Assembly: GCF_019649055.1 (NCBI RefSeq)
Contig: NW_026570364.1
Coordinates: 62,001-126,000, forward strand
Direction of reading: 5' to 3'
Source: Paramacrobiotus metropolitanus
Taxonomy: Eukaryota > Tardigrada > Eutardigrada > Parachela > Macrobiotidae
DNA: 64,000 bases
The notes beneath the pieces are model-generated. The model worked only from the letters and a program-made list of their open reading frames with translations, did not search any database and was not told where the DNA came from. Position 1 is the first letter of the stretch, and the number at the start of each line of letters is the position of its first letter. Of the stretch, positions 10,450 through 23,044 are shown piece after piece. A program made the translations under genes and the position numbers.

Positions 10450-13400
10450 GTACAAAGGTGCATATATCAGCCGCTACCAGTGCTGGCGCTAATAAGCCCG
10501 GCTGTATATAGGCACGCTTGTTACGGTGCCACGGCAGAGCCGTGGTACCGTACAAGTGTGCATATATCAGCCGCTACCAGTGCTGGCGCTAATAAGCCCG
10601 GCTGTATATAGGCACGCTTGTTACGGTGCCACGGCAGAGCCGTGGTACCGTACAAAGTGCATATATCAGCCGCTACCAGTGCTGGCGCTAATGGGCCCGG
10701 CTGTAGGCACGCTTGCGGTTGCGGCAGGCAAGGCAGTACAAATGCATGCTATATCAGCCGCTACCAGTGCTGGCGCTAATAAGCCCGGCTGTATATAGGC
10801 ACGCTTGTTGCGGTGCCACGGCAGAACCGTGGTACCGTACAATCGCATATATCAGCCGCTACCAGTGCTGGCGCTAATAAGCCCGGCTGTATATAGGCGC
10901 GCTTGTTGCGGTTGCCGCAGCGGAGACCGTGGTGCGTAAAGTCGCATCAGCCGCTACCAGTGCTGGCGCTAATAAACCCGGCTGTAGGTACGCCGCTTGT
11001 TGCGGTTACGGCAGTGGTGCCGTGTTCTGTTGTGCCACACATTGGAATGATGATTGCGCGAACCTGAAGTCAATGCGTATATCGGCCGTACCAGTTGCGC
11101 GGCTAATGCGGCCGGCTGTATATAGGCGCTTGTTACGGTGCCACGGCAGGAGCCGTGGTTGCCGACAAGAGATATATCAGCCACGCTACCAGTCTGGCGC
11201 TAATGGTGGCTGTATATGGGCGCGCTTGTTGCGGTGCCGCGGCAGACCGTGGGCTATATGACGCAACAATGCCGATTATACGGCGGGCCATTGGTGCCGT
11301 TATAGTGCGCATATATCAGCCGCTACCAGTGCTGGCGCTAATAAGCCCGGCTGTATAGGCGCAGCGCGTTGCGGTGCCACGGCAGGCCGTGGTGCCGTCT
11401 GAATATATATCAACCGCTACCAGTGCTGGCGCTAATAAGCCCGGCTGTATATAGGCACGCTTGTTACGGTGTGCAGCAGGCCGTGGTACCGTACTGATGT
11501 GCATATATCAGCCGCTACCAGTGCTGGCGCTAATAAGCCCGGCTGTATATAGGCACGCTTGTTGCGGTGCCACGGCAGAGCCGTGGTACCGTGGCATATA
11601 TCAGCCGCTACCGGTCTTTGGCGCTAATAAGCCCGGCTGTATATAGGCACGCTTGTTGCGGTTGCACGGCAGGCCGTGGTGCCGTACAAATATTAAACCG
11701 CTACCAGTCTGGCGCTAATAAGCCCGGCTGTATATAGGCACGCTTGTTGCGGTGCCACGGCGAGCCGTGGTACCGTAAATCGCATATCAGCACTACAATG
11801 CTGGCGCTAATAGGCCCGGCTGTATATAGGCACGCTTGTTGCGGTGCCACGGCAGAGCCGTGGTACCGTACAAGTGTGCATATATCAACCGCTACCAGCT
11901 TGGCGCTAATAGGCCCGGCTGTATATAGGCACGCTTGTTGCGGTGCCACGGCAGAGCCGTGGTACCGTACAAGTGTGCATATATCAACCGCTACCAGTGC
12001 TGGCGCTAATAAGCCCGGCTGTATATAGGCACGCTTGTTGCGGTGCCACGGCAGAGCCGTGGTACCGTACAAGTGCATATATCAACCGCTACCAGTGCTG
12101 GCGCTAATAAGCCCGGCTGTATATAGGCACGCTTGTTGCGGTGCCGGCAGGCCGTGGTACCGTACAAGTCGCATATATCGCCGCTACCAATCTTTGGCGC
12201 TAATAGGCCCGGCTGTATATAGGCACGCTTGTTGCGGTGTACGGCAGAGCCGTGGTACCGTACAAGTGTGCATATATCAACCGCTACCAATGCTGGCGCT
12301 AATAGGCCCGGCTGTATATAGGCACGCTTGTTGCGGTGCCACGGAACCGTGGTGCCGTAAGTCGATATATCAGCCGCTACCAATGCTGGCGCTAATAAAC
12401 CCGGCTGTATAGGCACGCTTGTTGCGGTGTACGGCAGAGCCGTGGTGCCGACGCAAAGTCGTTTATATCAGCCGCTACCATCTGGCGCTAATAAAGCCGG
12501 CTGTATGGGCGCTTGTTGCGGTTGCCACGGCGGGAGCCGTGGTGCCGACCAAGTGCATATATCAGCCGCTACCAATGCTGGCGCTAATAAGCCCGGCTGT
12601 ATATAGGCACGCTTGTTGCGGTGCCACGGCAGAGCCGTGGTACCGCCTGAAGTGTGCATATATCAGCCGCTACCAGTGCTGGCGCTAAGCCCGGCTGTAT
12701 ATGGGCGCGCTTGTTGCGGTTGCACGGCAGAGCCGTGGTACCGTACAAGTGTGCATATATCAACCGCTACCAATGCTGGCGCTAATAAGCCCGGCTGTAT
12801 ATAGGCACGCTTGTTGCGGTTGCCACGGCGGGGCCGTGGTGCCGTACAGGCCGTGTTCGCAAATAAAGTCGATATATATCAGCCGCTACCAGCTGGCGCT
12901 AATAAGCCCGGCTGTATATGGGGCACGCTTGTTGCGGTGCGGCGGAGCCGTGGTACCGTACAAGTGTATATATCAACCGCTACCAATGCTGGCGCTAATA
13001 AGCCCGGCTGTATATAGGCACGCTTGTTGCGGTGCCACGGCAGAGCCGTGGTACCGTACAAGCGTGCATATCAGCCGCTACCAGTGCTGGCGCTAATAAG
13101 CCCGGCTGTATATAGGCACGCTTGTTGCGGTGCCGCGGCAGAGCCGTGGTACCGTACAAGTGCATATATCAACCGCTACCAGTGCTGGCGCTAATAAGCC
13201 CGGCTGTATAGGCACGCTTGTTGCGGTGCCGCGGCAGAGCCGTGGTACCGTACAAGTGCATATATCAGCCGCTACCAGTGCTGGCGCTAATAAGCCCGGC
13301 TGTATATAGGCACGCTTGTTGCGGTGCCACGGCAGGCCGTGGTACCGTACAAATCGCACATATATCAGCCGCTACCAATGCTGGCGCTAATGGGCCCGGC

Positions 13401-15142
13401 TGTATATAGGCACGCTTGTTGCGGTGCCACGGCAGAGCCGTGGTACCGTACAAGTGTGCATATATCAACCGCTACCAGTGCTGGCGCTAATAAGCCCGGC
13501 TGTATATAGGCACGCTTGTTGCGGTGCCACGGCAGGCCGTGGTGCCGCCTGAAGTGCATATATCAGCCGCTACCAGTGCTGGCGCTAATGGGCCCGGCTG
13601 TATATAGGCACGCTTGTTGCGGTGCCACGGCAGAGCCGTGGTACCGTACAAGTGTGCATATATCAACCGCTACCAGTGCTGGCGCTAATAAGCCCGGCTG
13701 TATATAGGCGCAACATTGCGGTGCCACGGCAGAGCCGTGGTACCGTACAAAGTGCATATATCAGCCGCTACCAGTGCTGGCGCTAATAAGCCCGGCTGTA
13801 TATAGGCACGCTTGTTGCGGTGCCACGGCAGAGCCGTGGTACCGTACAAGTGTGCATATATCAGCCGCTACCAGTGCTGGCGCTAATAGCCCGGCTGTAT
13901 GGGCGCGCTTGTTGCGGTTGCGGAGCCGTGGTGCCGTACAAAAAGTGATATATATCAGCCGCTACCAGTGCTGGCGCTAATAAGCCCGGCTGTATATAGG
14001 CACGCTTGTTGCGGTGCCACGCGGCGGAGCGTGGTACCGTGCAAAGTGCGCATATCAGCCGCTACCAATCTTGGCGCTAATAAGCCCGGCTGTATATAGG
14101 CACGCTTGTTGCGGTGCCACGGCAGAGCCGTGGTGCCGCATGTTTTCTTTGTCGATGTACGGCAGGCCGCGCTACCAGTCTGGCGCGGCTGTATATAGGC
14201 ACGCTTGTTGCGGTTGCCACGGCAGGCCGTGGTACCGTACAAGTCGTATATCAGCCGCTACCAGTGCTGGCGCTAATAAGCCCGGCTGTATGGGCGCTTG
14301 TTGCGGTTGCCACGGCGGAATACGTGGTGCCGTATGCGGTGCCACGGCAGGTGCGTGGTGCCGTACCAAGTCAATACTGCCAATCTTTGGCTAATAAGCC
14401 CGGCTGTATATAGGCACGCTTGTTGCGGTGCCACGGCAGAGCCGTGGTACCGTGTGCAAAATGTGCATATATCAACCGCTACCAGTGCTGGCGCTAATAA
14501 GCCCGGCTGTATAGGCACGCTTGTTGCGGTGCCACGGCAGAGCCGTGGTACCGTACAAGTGTGCATATATCAACCGCTACCAGTGCTGGCGCTAATAAAC
14601 CCGGCTGTATGAGCGCAGCTTGTTGCGGTGCCACGGCAGAGCCGTGGTACCGTACAAGTGTGCATATATCAGCCGCTACCAGTGCTGGCGCTAATAAGCC
14701 CGGCTGTATATAGGCACGCTTGTTGCGGTGCCACGGCAGGCCGTGGTACCGTACAAGAATCGCATATATCAGCCGCTACCAGTGCTGGCGCTAATAAGCC
14801 CGGCTGTATATGGGCGCTTTGTTGCGGTTGCACGGCGGAGCCGTGGTACCGCCGCATATATCAGCCGCTACCAGTGCTGGCGCTAATAAGCCCGGCTGTA
14901 TATAGGCACGCTTGTTGCGGTGCCACGGCAGAGCCGTGGTACCGTACAAGTGTATATATCAGCCGCTACCAGTGCTGGCGCTAATAAGCCCGGCTGTATA
15001 TAGGCACGCTTGTTGCGGTGCCACGGCAGAGCCGTGGTACCGTACAAGTGTGCATATATCAGCCGCTACCAGTGCTGGCGCTAATAAGCCCGGCTGTATA
15101 TAGGCACGCTTGTTACGGTACCACGGCAGAGCCGTGGTACCG
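10450..15142 (+). repeat. Satellite array, 100-bp unit, about 47 copies
   Basis: The unit is 100 bp: matching points lie exactly 100 bases apart, for example 14961 and 15061. It starts near GCATATATCAGCCGCTACCA, continues through GTGCTGGCGCTAATAAGCCC and GGCTGTATATAGGCACGCTT, and ends in GCCACGGCAGAGCCGTGG. This last part is a dyad (CCACGGC / GCCGTGG around AGA) that extends to GGTACC in the final unit. Units differ by point changes and small deletions, more in the middle (10.9-11.3 kb, 14.1-14.4 kb) than at the edges. Because 100 is not a multiple of 3, the frames rotate, so the many short open frames on both strands are not coding. GC content is far above the flanks. Confidence 0.95.
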
Positions 15143-15300
15143 TCCCGCGGAGTGGTAGTATGGTAGCGGCTGATATTAGGAGAAATGCAGCACGTTACGT
15201 GCTGCACAGCCTCTATGGTAATTTCTCGTAGTGCCGTCAGAAGTGCAGCACGGCACGTGCTGACAGTGCTTGCACGTCTCACGACTCAGCCGCGCTATGC
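15143..15300. repeat. Foldback-rich right border of the satellite
   Basis: TGGTAGCGGCTGATAT at 15161-15176 is the reverse complement of the satellite unit start. TGCAGCACG-TTA-CGTGCTGCA follows at 15186-15206, nested between GAGAAAT and ATTTCTC. GTGCAGCACGGCACGTGCTGAC at 15243-15264 pairs with the left border repeat at 10421-10440. The array is therefore enclosed by inverted sequences, as in a transposable element with internal tandem repeats (inference). Confidence 0.6.
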
Positions 15301-16020
15301 AGGCGACTACGAGTAGTACGAATAATTTTCTATTGTATACTTATACTTTTCTTAAAAGTTGTACTACATGAATTTTTTGACGTGATTTTATTCACTTGTC
15401 AGTCAATTTTATTTATTTATGAATTATTATTTATTAGACATTTATTTTGTTTATTCTGCATGAACGTTTTTGCGGTTAGTTTATCAGTCTATTCAGTAAA
15501 TTTTATCCATCCTACAGTCATAACTTCATTTACTGTATTCTACACCAATTGATTTTATTTATACTTTGCTGTATTATTATGTCAATATTGTGTCTTAGTT
15601 CATACGTAGGTCTTCACAGTTAGTCTTGCAAGTTGCAGTGCGCCAGTGAACGCCGGAAAAATTGCGGCCTTTTAATCCTAACAGCCTGATAAACAGCGCA
15701 ATAAAACAAGAAACCGGCGTTTTATTTAAAATTTTTCCTAACGAATTTCCCTGGATTATCTCGACAGACTCGACAATTCTAACCACACATTCTTCTTCCA
15801 TATTTACACCATAAATTAATCGATAATAAATAAAAATAAACCGTCACAATAAATACTTCAAAACGAACTAATTAATTCAAATTAACTGAATAATCAATTT
15901 AAATTAATTGTCGCAACATCGGCGGACCATGCATCCATCACAAAATTCATGAGTAGGCTAACAAAAATTGTAAGAATTGTCATTGAATTTAACCGGCCTG
16001 GAACTGGCAGACATTACCCG
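15301..16020. other. AT-rich intergenic region
   Basis: Very AT-rich. The only notable open frame is 68 codons on the minus strand (15801-15595, starting MEEECVVRIV). It has no recognisable domain or neighbouring exons, so it is not called as a gene. Confidence 0.4.
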
Positions 16021-16039
16021 CATCCGTATCCTCAGTCTC

Positions 16040-17700
16040 GGCGGCGTGCAGGTTGGCCTCGTGGCCGGCCAGGTGCTGCCGGGTCGGCCATCTTTTTGGT
16101 CGGAAAGGGCTGCCGGCAGAAAACGCACGGCAGCGGCTCAGCTAAATCGTCTTGACCACTTTCACCTGCTCCTTGTCCACCACGATCTGGCCGTCCGCCT
16201 CCAAAACAGCGTTCCAGCTCCATGCAGAGCGCGCTGTGGGCTGAATGATCGGTAGTCCACCGCCGACCGCCGGCACCACCGTGCCTACAAAAAATATAAA
16301 CCATGCAAAAAAATTTTACGAATAAAATAAATAATATTTTTGGATTTTAAATGAGGCATCTGGCAGAAAGGATTTTTATGAATTTTTAATCTGGCAAAAG
16401 CTACGAACAGAAAATCATTCTGGGGGAGAACCAAACAAAACAACGAAAAAGTTAACGCGAGAAATTAAATACTCAATCACTTTAGTATTTTTAAGTCATA
16501 TTAGAAAAATTAATTTGGAATCGTAATCGATTATATCAACGAGAAAGCAAAACTGAAAACTTAAACGCCAAACAGCCTGATGATTATTATTTATTTAGGA
16601 TCATAATTATTAAACTGTAAAATAGACAAAATGATAATAACACGTCCGCGAATGTAACACAATTATAATTTTTACAGAAACACAAGATAAAATATATTTT
16701 GAAAATGGGTGCCCATAATAAACAGGGTACGAAAGCCTATATAAACATGAGTGGGAAAGCGGAATTGCGTATTATACTAGTATAATAAAGGAGCCAACAA
16801 GTACGAATGAAAAATTTAGAAATTATCATAAGAAAATAACTAGAAAAAAATATTTAAAAAATAACTAATTATTTTTTTAAATAATTAGAAAATAAATAAT
16901 TAGGCAAGCGAAGAACAAGCTAAGAGAAACTGCCACACAATGACAATGCTATATGCAAAAACCATATTACACGAAAAAGCATTACAAAAATTAAATTCAA
17001 TAATTATATTTTTATAAACAGATAAAAATACCAGAATTAATAGGCAAACGGAAAACAAGCGCAGAAAAACTCATTCTCAATTCTCAAAAAACTCATATTC
17101 GACTCGTCGAGCAGCGCACTAACCTGGCCACCAAAAATATCCACAGTAATAATATGCATATGCAGGCGAATAAACGTGGGAATCGTATGGCACCCCAGCA
17201 CCACCGGATAATGCGTTTTCGGTCTGATCTGCTCATCCGCAAAGCACTGCGCCCGCTGGATCATATGCCGCAACAACGCACATGCTCCGCCGTCCAAACC
17301 TGGACGGTGTCGATGGGCTCCAGGGGCAACACAAGATAATGGTGGTGGGACTTGGGGATGTTGTCATCGAGATACAGTTGGCGCGCAGGGTCCTGCGCGG
17401 ACTGCAGGAGCTCCAGAAGCCAGCGCTGCTTGGGGATAGCTCCCAGAGGGTCTCCAGAGGGGGGCCGGTGACGCACCGTCCCGGGCCGGCGTCATAGGCG
17501 GAGAAGGAGGCGGGGGGCAGGCTGATCACTCATGATGGAGGTGATCACGGAGGTCTCCGTCTCTGACGCGGGGGAATTCCGAGGCGGGACGGCACTGGCA
17601 TGATAACGTCGGAGAGAAACGCACAACCCCGCCACAGAGAGGAGCAAGATCACCGGGAGGATGTTGCGCGGCGGGGAGCGGCACGTTAGAGCGGGATTTC
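16040..17700 (-). pseudogene. Broken HIT-domain plus C2H2 finger gene, aprataxin-like
   Basis: Read on the minus strand. A frame at about 17680-17500 has a membrane-like helix (ILPVILLLSVAGLCVSL). After a frame change, 17476-17280 encodes LYLDDNIPKSHHHYLVLP, typical of a HIT fold. After a second change near 17279, 17297-17124 encodes ALLRHMIQRAQCF and LGCHTIPTFIRLHMHII, the HIT active-site region. A donor CAG|GTTAGT follows. After an AT-rich intron, 16284-16142 encodes AVLEADGQIVVDKEQV, then a stop. In other frames come PLPCVFCRQPFPTKK and PTRQHLAGHEANLH, which together make one C2H2 finger. The order matches aprataxin, a nuclear DNA-adenylate hydrolase in strand-break repair. The first His of the HIT triad motif (H-x-H-x-H) is Arg, and at least three frame changes are needed. 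It is either a pseudogene or a region with several base-calling indels. Confidence 0.55.
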
Positions 17701-19985
17701 CTGCGCAAGAATTAGCAGGAGAAGGAACGACGTATTTGGGGGAAACGACGTTGCAGCGTGAAGCTTCATCTATAAATTTTTAAAACCAACAGCGATGCTG
17801 TATTGCAAGGCTACCGGAGTGCTACAAAAATTGTCGTACTGTACAAAAACCTGTGCAGCTTGAGTCTGGGAGCATTACAGATTTATATGGAAACTGGAAA
17901 ACCGGCTAGAATTTAAAAAAGAACACGGGAACGGAAGGGATTCAAAACATAACAATGTGACAACATTCTTGAAATCTTCTATTTAGAATCCAGATTGACT
18001 AGGTAGAGTCAGGAAAGCTTTTCTACTGTGCAGAATAAGTATGTGCGGCCCTGCAGTGGTTACCCAGTACGCGCACCCATACTGGGCAACACAGCAGGTT
18101 CGGAATTTCACGAACGTGTTTAATTTCATCTCATCCGCCGCATTATAGCTAAAAAAATTTAGGAAAAAATTCAAATATGGAAAATGAAAATTTGCAAGTA
18201 TAACGTTTTGAAACAAGCGAAATATTCAGATCATATCAAATCATGGTATAAAATCTCGGAGACTGGCGAAATGTTTTCGTTTTATAGCACAATCGTTACT
18301 GATATTAGGATAGGATATCTCCGATATCACGGGTTTAAGGATGGTCAGCATTCGCACATTCGCACATTGGTATACAAGGGTCAGTTGCTCTGGGTAAGCC
18401 TTACGCGACGCGTAAGCGGCAGTCGGGTAAAAAAACATGACGTCACGGCCGTAAGCAGGTAAAATTCTGGGATGGGTTTTCAGCTTACTCGTCCGTGTAA
18501 CCGTTGCGCTTCGAGATCGAAGGGCAACCGTTACCCTAACTACGAGTAACTCGTAACTCTTCTGCACAGACCAACAAAATTTTTGTTTGTTTGAACATGC
18601 CTGTTTATTTTGTTCGTGCCTCCTTAATGTAATAAACATCGTGCCATTATTTATTACATATGTATTAAACCTTTTAACATGCTCGAAATCTTTAGACATT
18701 ATTCATCCGTGCTGGGCTTGTATAGGACATTATATTGTATATAACAACCTTTATTGAGTTCTGTTTGCTGTTATGCGACAAAAACCTCTATTACAAATTA
18801 GGGGAAAAGGCACGCGTAACCTATTCTTTTTTGAAAAGTTTTGTAAACAAAACTTGTGCAACGGAAACTGCAATAAGGTAAAAGACCGCTTGCTCTCCTC
18901 TACTTTACATATGAATCTTTTTCTTGGTATAATTATCATATAAAGTCCTACACGCTTGCATGTATGTTTGGTAAATGATGTAATTTATATAATTATAATG
19001 GGTACTTTTAAAGTACCTATACGGCTCTATTTTAAAATTAAACAAGAAGGTTTAGAGTTTGAATGCAATATCTCCACTGCAGTTTCGTCGGTTTGATCAG
19101 TGTATTTAACTATTAAATGCAATGCCAAGTCCAACAAAGCCAATGATTATTCAGCTTGCGAAGCGATTTCCCGTTATCGACATTATCTCCTGATTGATAA
19201 GTAGATCACAAATCAACAGATAAAATTTATATAATCCACCAGAAACAGGGTGTAAATTAAATAGAAGACGGCAACTGCAAGTTTATCATAATATTTTAGC
19301 TTTGTGGCTCTAAGCGAATTCGGTTGAGCTATTAAATTAATCCGTTTGCATCGCCGTTTAAGGAGCCATCATGAACGCGCAATTAACGCCGCTATGTCAA
19401 CATTCGGTTAAACCCGTGAAGAAGCCGCCATCTAATACTTGCAGTGCTTGTTTCATATCTCTGACGTCATATGATTTCATTATGATTACTGCATGATGTC
19501 ACCTTTGACTTTCGATTACGGACTGTACAGGGATAATTAACTAGCCGATACAGTACTTAATAAAACCGGATAAGCCGGTTTTAATCGATAGTAGTTGGTC
19601 GATTCGTCAGGTTTCCTGTGGCCGGTAATTACATCCGAGCAGCATTTCCCGCGCGTCATTTATGGTTAGCAGTTAAACAGCAGTGACTATGTTGTTAGCA
19701 ATATATCCTGCTATGAATAAACACGACGAATCACGATAGACCTTGTACTGCACATTTGTACTAAAAGTAAACCGCGATGTATCTGCAGATAAGACTGTTC
19801 GTGTTTGAACAGGAAACAGTACTCGTAGCTTTCAAGTTCCAAGCAGCTTTATCATAGTTCTCGTAATGTCGTGTAAAACACTGAATTCGATTGAGCGAAA
19901 TTCCGGTAATCTAGCAAGTATACAAAACGCGGAAGCGGTCCCGACCCGAAGTAGCCAAATCTGTGACTGACTCTATCACGGAAAA
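17701..19985. other. Intergenic region without recognised genes
   Basis: Mostly AT-rich. A minus-strand open frame of 152 codons (18699-18241) has no domain or splice context. A cluster of short palindromes lies at 18399-18555. The last few hundred bases must include the promoter of the PP2C gene. Confidence 0.4.
18399..18555. repeat. Cluster of short palindromes
   Basis: CTTACGCG-A-CGCGTAAG lies at about 18399-18415. GTAACCGTTGCGCTTCG pairs with CGAAGGGCAACCGTTAC across AGAT at about 18497-18534. TACGAGTAACTCGTA lies near 18540. Three separate foldbacks in 160 bp suggest the relic of a foldback element. Confidence 0.5.
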
Positions 19986-22638
19986 ATGACTTTCGCCAGT
20001 CCCTATGCCGACAAACCTAACACAGACAAGAAATATGATTCCGGGAGTACCGAAGATGTTCGATTCGCGGCTTGCTGCATACAAGGCTGGAGAAGTACCA
20101 TGGAAGATGCCCATGCGGCCGTTCCTCATCTGGGCTTAGCCGTGAAGTGTTCGTTTTATGCTATTTTCGATGGACATGAAGGTGACACCGTCAGTAACTA
20201 CTGCGCGACGCATATGATAGAATCCATTATGAAAACTGACGAATTCTCTCAACTTAAGAGTGCCGAATCATTATCCTACAAAAGCAGTGGCGGTTTAGTT
20301 GAGAATGGACTGATTAAAGCGTTTTTACATGTAAGTTGAAAACAGCCCGAAACATCGAGTACTATGACGCTTATGCGACGGTGGGTTGGGAGAACGGCCA
20401 GAGGACAGCCAGTGACCAAGTTCAACGCAAACGGAAAAGTGAAGGACCAAGTTAGGCCAACCTTTTGGGCTGGAATCCGCTGCAAAATTCCGTAATGACT
20501 AGCGAACTATATCAATCATCGACTGTAACCGACCAAATGAATTCGAACGACCTGCATAACGTGCGGGCTCCCAAACACGTCCACCTTAAATTTTGTCCAC
20601 TAATGTCCAATGTATTCGAGGCAGCCATTGAAGTAAAAATACTGGCAAGCCGGATACTTTCGTCAGCATACCAATACGTAATGTATAATACAGCCGGACA
20701 ATTTGATCGGCATACGAATTACAGAAGGACGAAGTGTCCGTCTGTGATTCGTTGCTCGTACATACCGAACGGCTTTTCCACAGTTTATTACAGTAACTTC
20801 TCTAAGTTCTATTGCCTGCATCAAATACACAAAAAAATTGGCGGGCAAAATTTTCGGTGGTCGGTCTTTGGGCACGCGAGCGCTTTGGTCAGCTGACTAC
20901 CGAAACGTCCGCTGGTCGGTTGCAGTCGTCTGCGATTTCGTTGGCTGACATTTTCTCGTTTGTACTTTCCTCGTGTGCAAGACTTGACTCTCTTTTTACA
21001 CTTTACTCGTTATTTTAATTTCTACACACTGAAGATCAAAACGGACGCTTTTAGTATGTATACTTCACGAGACAGTGTTTTTATTCTGTAGCTTGATGAA
21101 GAACTGCGACAAATTGCGTCCATTAAAGCGGGCACGGACCGTGCCGGATCCACGGCAGTCTGTGCCTTGGTGACACCCGACACGATCTACCTGGCGAACT
21201 GCGGTGACAGTCGTGGCATTCTCGTCGCCGCTGGCGCCATCAAACTGGCCACCTCGGACCATAAGCCAGTTCACGCCACGGAACGACAGCGAATCGAGAA
21301 AGCCGGTGGCTCCGTTATGTTCCAGCGTGTCAACGGCTCCCTGGCCGTCTCACGAGCGTTGGGGGATTTTGAATACAAGAACAACACGGAGCTGGCCGCG
21401 CCTGAACAGCTGGTCAGTCCGCAGCCGGACATCACGCACTGGTCACGAAGTCCGGAGGACGAGTTTATCGTGCTGGCCTGTGACGGGGTGTGGGATGTTA
21501 TGAGCAATGAGGAGATGTGTCAGTTTATTCGACGACAGATGACAACAACGGATGATTTGCAGAGGATATGTGAGACACTCGTTGATACGTGTCTTCATCG
21601 GGTAGGCGTGACACATGTATCCGCTATTACTGTAACTCTTATCAGGTCATTTCCACAAACTCCGCTCCTTCCATTGATTTGAAAACCTCGTATCTAAGAC
21701 GTACCCAACAAGTTCAAATTGTCATGCCACTGATATCATAAGGTGTTCTTAGCATTCCTGACTAATGCCGATAAGATCTGTTAGAATACTGATGAAATCT
21801 CTTTGCTGAACAGTGAACATGTATTGTTAATACGAGCATTACGAGGTAATTTCGAGTACTTATTACTTATAGATTGTATTTTCAGTAATATACAGCGCAT
21901 GACAAAGATACGTACCCAGTAGAAATTGGACGGTCATCCGCGGTCTCGACTCATCTACTTATTTTTGTCGTGCACTGTACCTAATGGCCAGTCCTGCTGG
22001 CTAAGTGACCGCTGACGAATAATACACTTACCCATTAAGACCAATTCGGTTAACGTTGATTAAATTTTGTAATTCACTCCAAAGGCAGTATAAGACTCAG
22101 TACGTTCTGATAAGTCCCCCGTGGGGCGCTGAAATGTGCGTGACGGTTTTTTTCGGCGGGGCTGTAAATATCAGATACCGTTAGGTACTTCTACATGAAC
22201 GAACAGAACATGTATCAGAATGGATATACTCTGCATGTTAGCGAATGCGACGGCAGCTGTTGCCCTGCCGAAAACCATTGCGCAGATTTGCGCTCGTCTT
22301 TTATAGCAGCACGGGAACTTCCAAATGTTTTCGTTATTAATTTGGCTATGCACACTTTCACTGAAGTTATTCTTGTGAAATGAGACTTCCTAACGCTGTT
22401 GTGAACAGATTTTGGAATATTTGTAATGTGCCGATTGTTTATTTTGAAGGGATCCCGGGATAATATTAGCGTGGTGCTGATTGCCTTGCCTGGTGCTCCA
22501 AAGGTCACCGAGGAATCTAAAGTGGCGCAGTCCGAAACGACGACAGCCAAGAATATAGATAATGTCAGCGTTGAGGCTGTTGATACAAAGTATGCTGATA
22601 AGTTGTGCCGCATTTCTTTCGATTTGCGAAAGGTGTGA
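19986..22638 (+). CDS. PP2C-family Ser/Thr phosphatase, PPM1A/PPM1B type
   Basis: Exons 19986-20330, 21092-21601 and 22450-22638 are all in phase 0 and give up to 347 aa. The metal-binding and catalytic signatures of PPM phosphatases are present in order: GWRSTMEDAH (Glu about 40), FDGHEG (Asp 62), STAVCALV, NCGDSRG, DHKP, GGSVMFQRVNGSLAVSRALG, EQLVSPQPD, LACDGVWDVMSNEE and GSRDNISVVLI. PPM1A and PPM1B are Mn/Mg-dependent cytosolic and nuclear phosphatases that damp stress kinase (p38, JNK) and TGF-beta signalling. The divergent C-terminus reads through to TGA at 22636-22638. Alternatively the exon ends at 22632 (AAG|GTGTGA) and continues at 24599 with matching phase; the usual PPM1A C-terminal helical domain is not recognisable either way. 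Confidence 0.88.
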
Positions 22639-22880
22639 CGAACTGGGCATACTTTGCAGGAAACAAATAACGGAAGACGTTCAACGCCTGGGATTACTGT
22701 AAAGGAAGCATTGCCCCACATTAACAGATCCGTATACATGCGTATACCTAATAGTTCTTACAAAACATGGTCGTTCTGATACTTACAACTCAAACTGGTA
22801 CCATTGAAAATGGTTTGCAAAACATTAAACAACGGTTCAACATATTGCAATATGTTGTAACTGTAATCAAGTGGTGTGTG

Positions 22881-23044
22881 TGTACAAGCCGGTCCGGAGT
22901 TAGAGCACGATAGAGAACAGCGAACAATGTAAATTAATGAGTTGCGCCAACTGTAGTGCAGTGGCTATCGACTAAGCGCTAACATCGCGCTTATTATGCG
23001 TTAGCTGTTCTTTATCGTGCTCTAACTCCGGACGGGCTTGTACA
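22881..23044. mobile_element. Small foldback element (MITE-like), 164 bp
   Basis: The first 40 or so bases (TGTACAAGCCGGTCCGGAGT and on through TTAGAGCACGATAGAGAACAGC) are matched, inverted, by the last 44 (GCTGTTCTTTATCGTGCTCT to GGACGGGCTTGTACA) with a few mismatches. About 75 bp lie between the arms. There is no coding capacity. The structure is that of a miniature inverted-repeat element; no target-site duplication is obvious. Confidence 0.7.

Noticed and set aside
10526-15103. Many open frames of 60-136 codons on both strands in the satellite
   Set aside because: The unit is 100 bp, not a multiple of three, and the frames are rotated copies of the same repeat; they stop at nearly every third unit.
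15595-15801. Minus-strand 68-codon frame starting MEEECVVRIV
   Set aside because: Plausible start but no domain, splice partner or composition change from the AT-rich surroundings.
18241-18699. Minus-strand open frame of 152 codons
   Set aside because: No domain, no signal or splice context, and it overlaps a palindrome cluster.
20465-20896. Plus-strand frame of 143 codons inside the first PP2C intron
   Set aside because: Lies wholly within an intron whose flanking exons join cleanly; no recognisable domain and no ATG-supported start.
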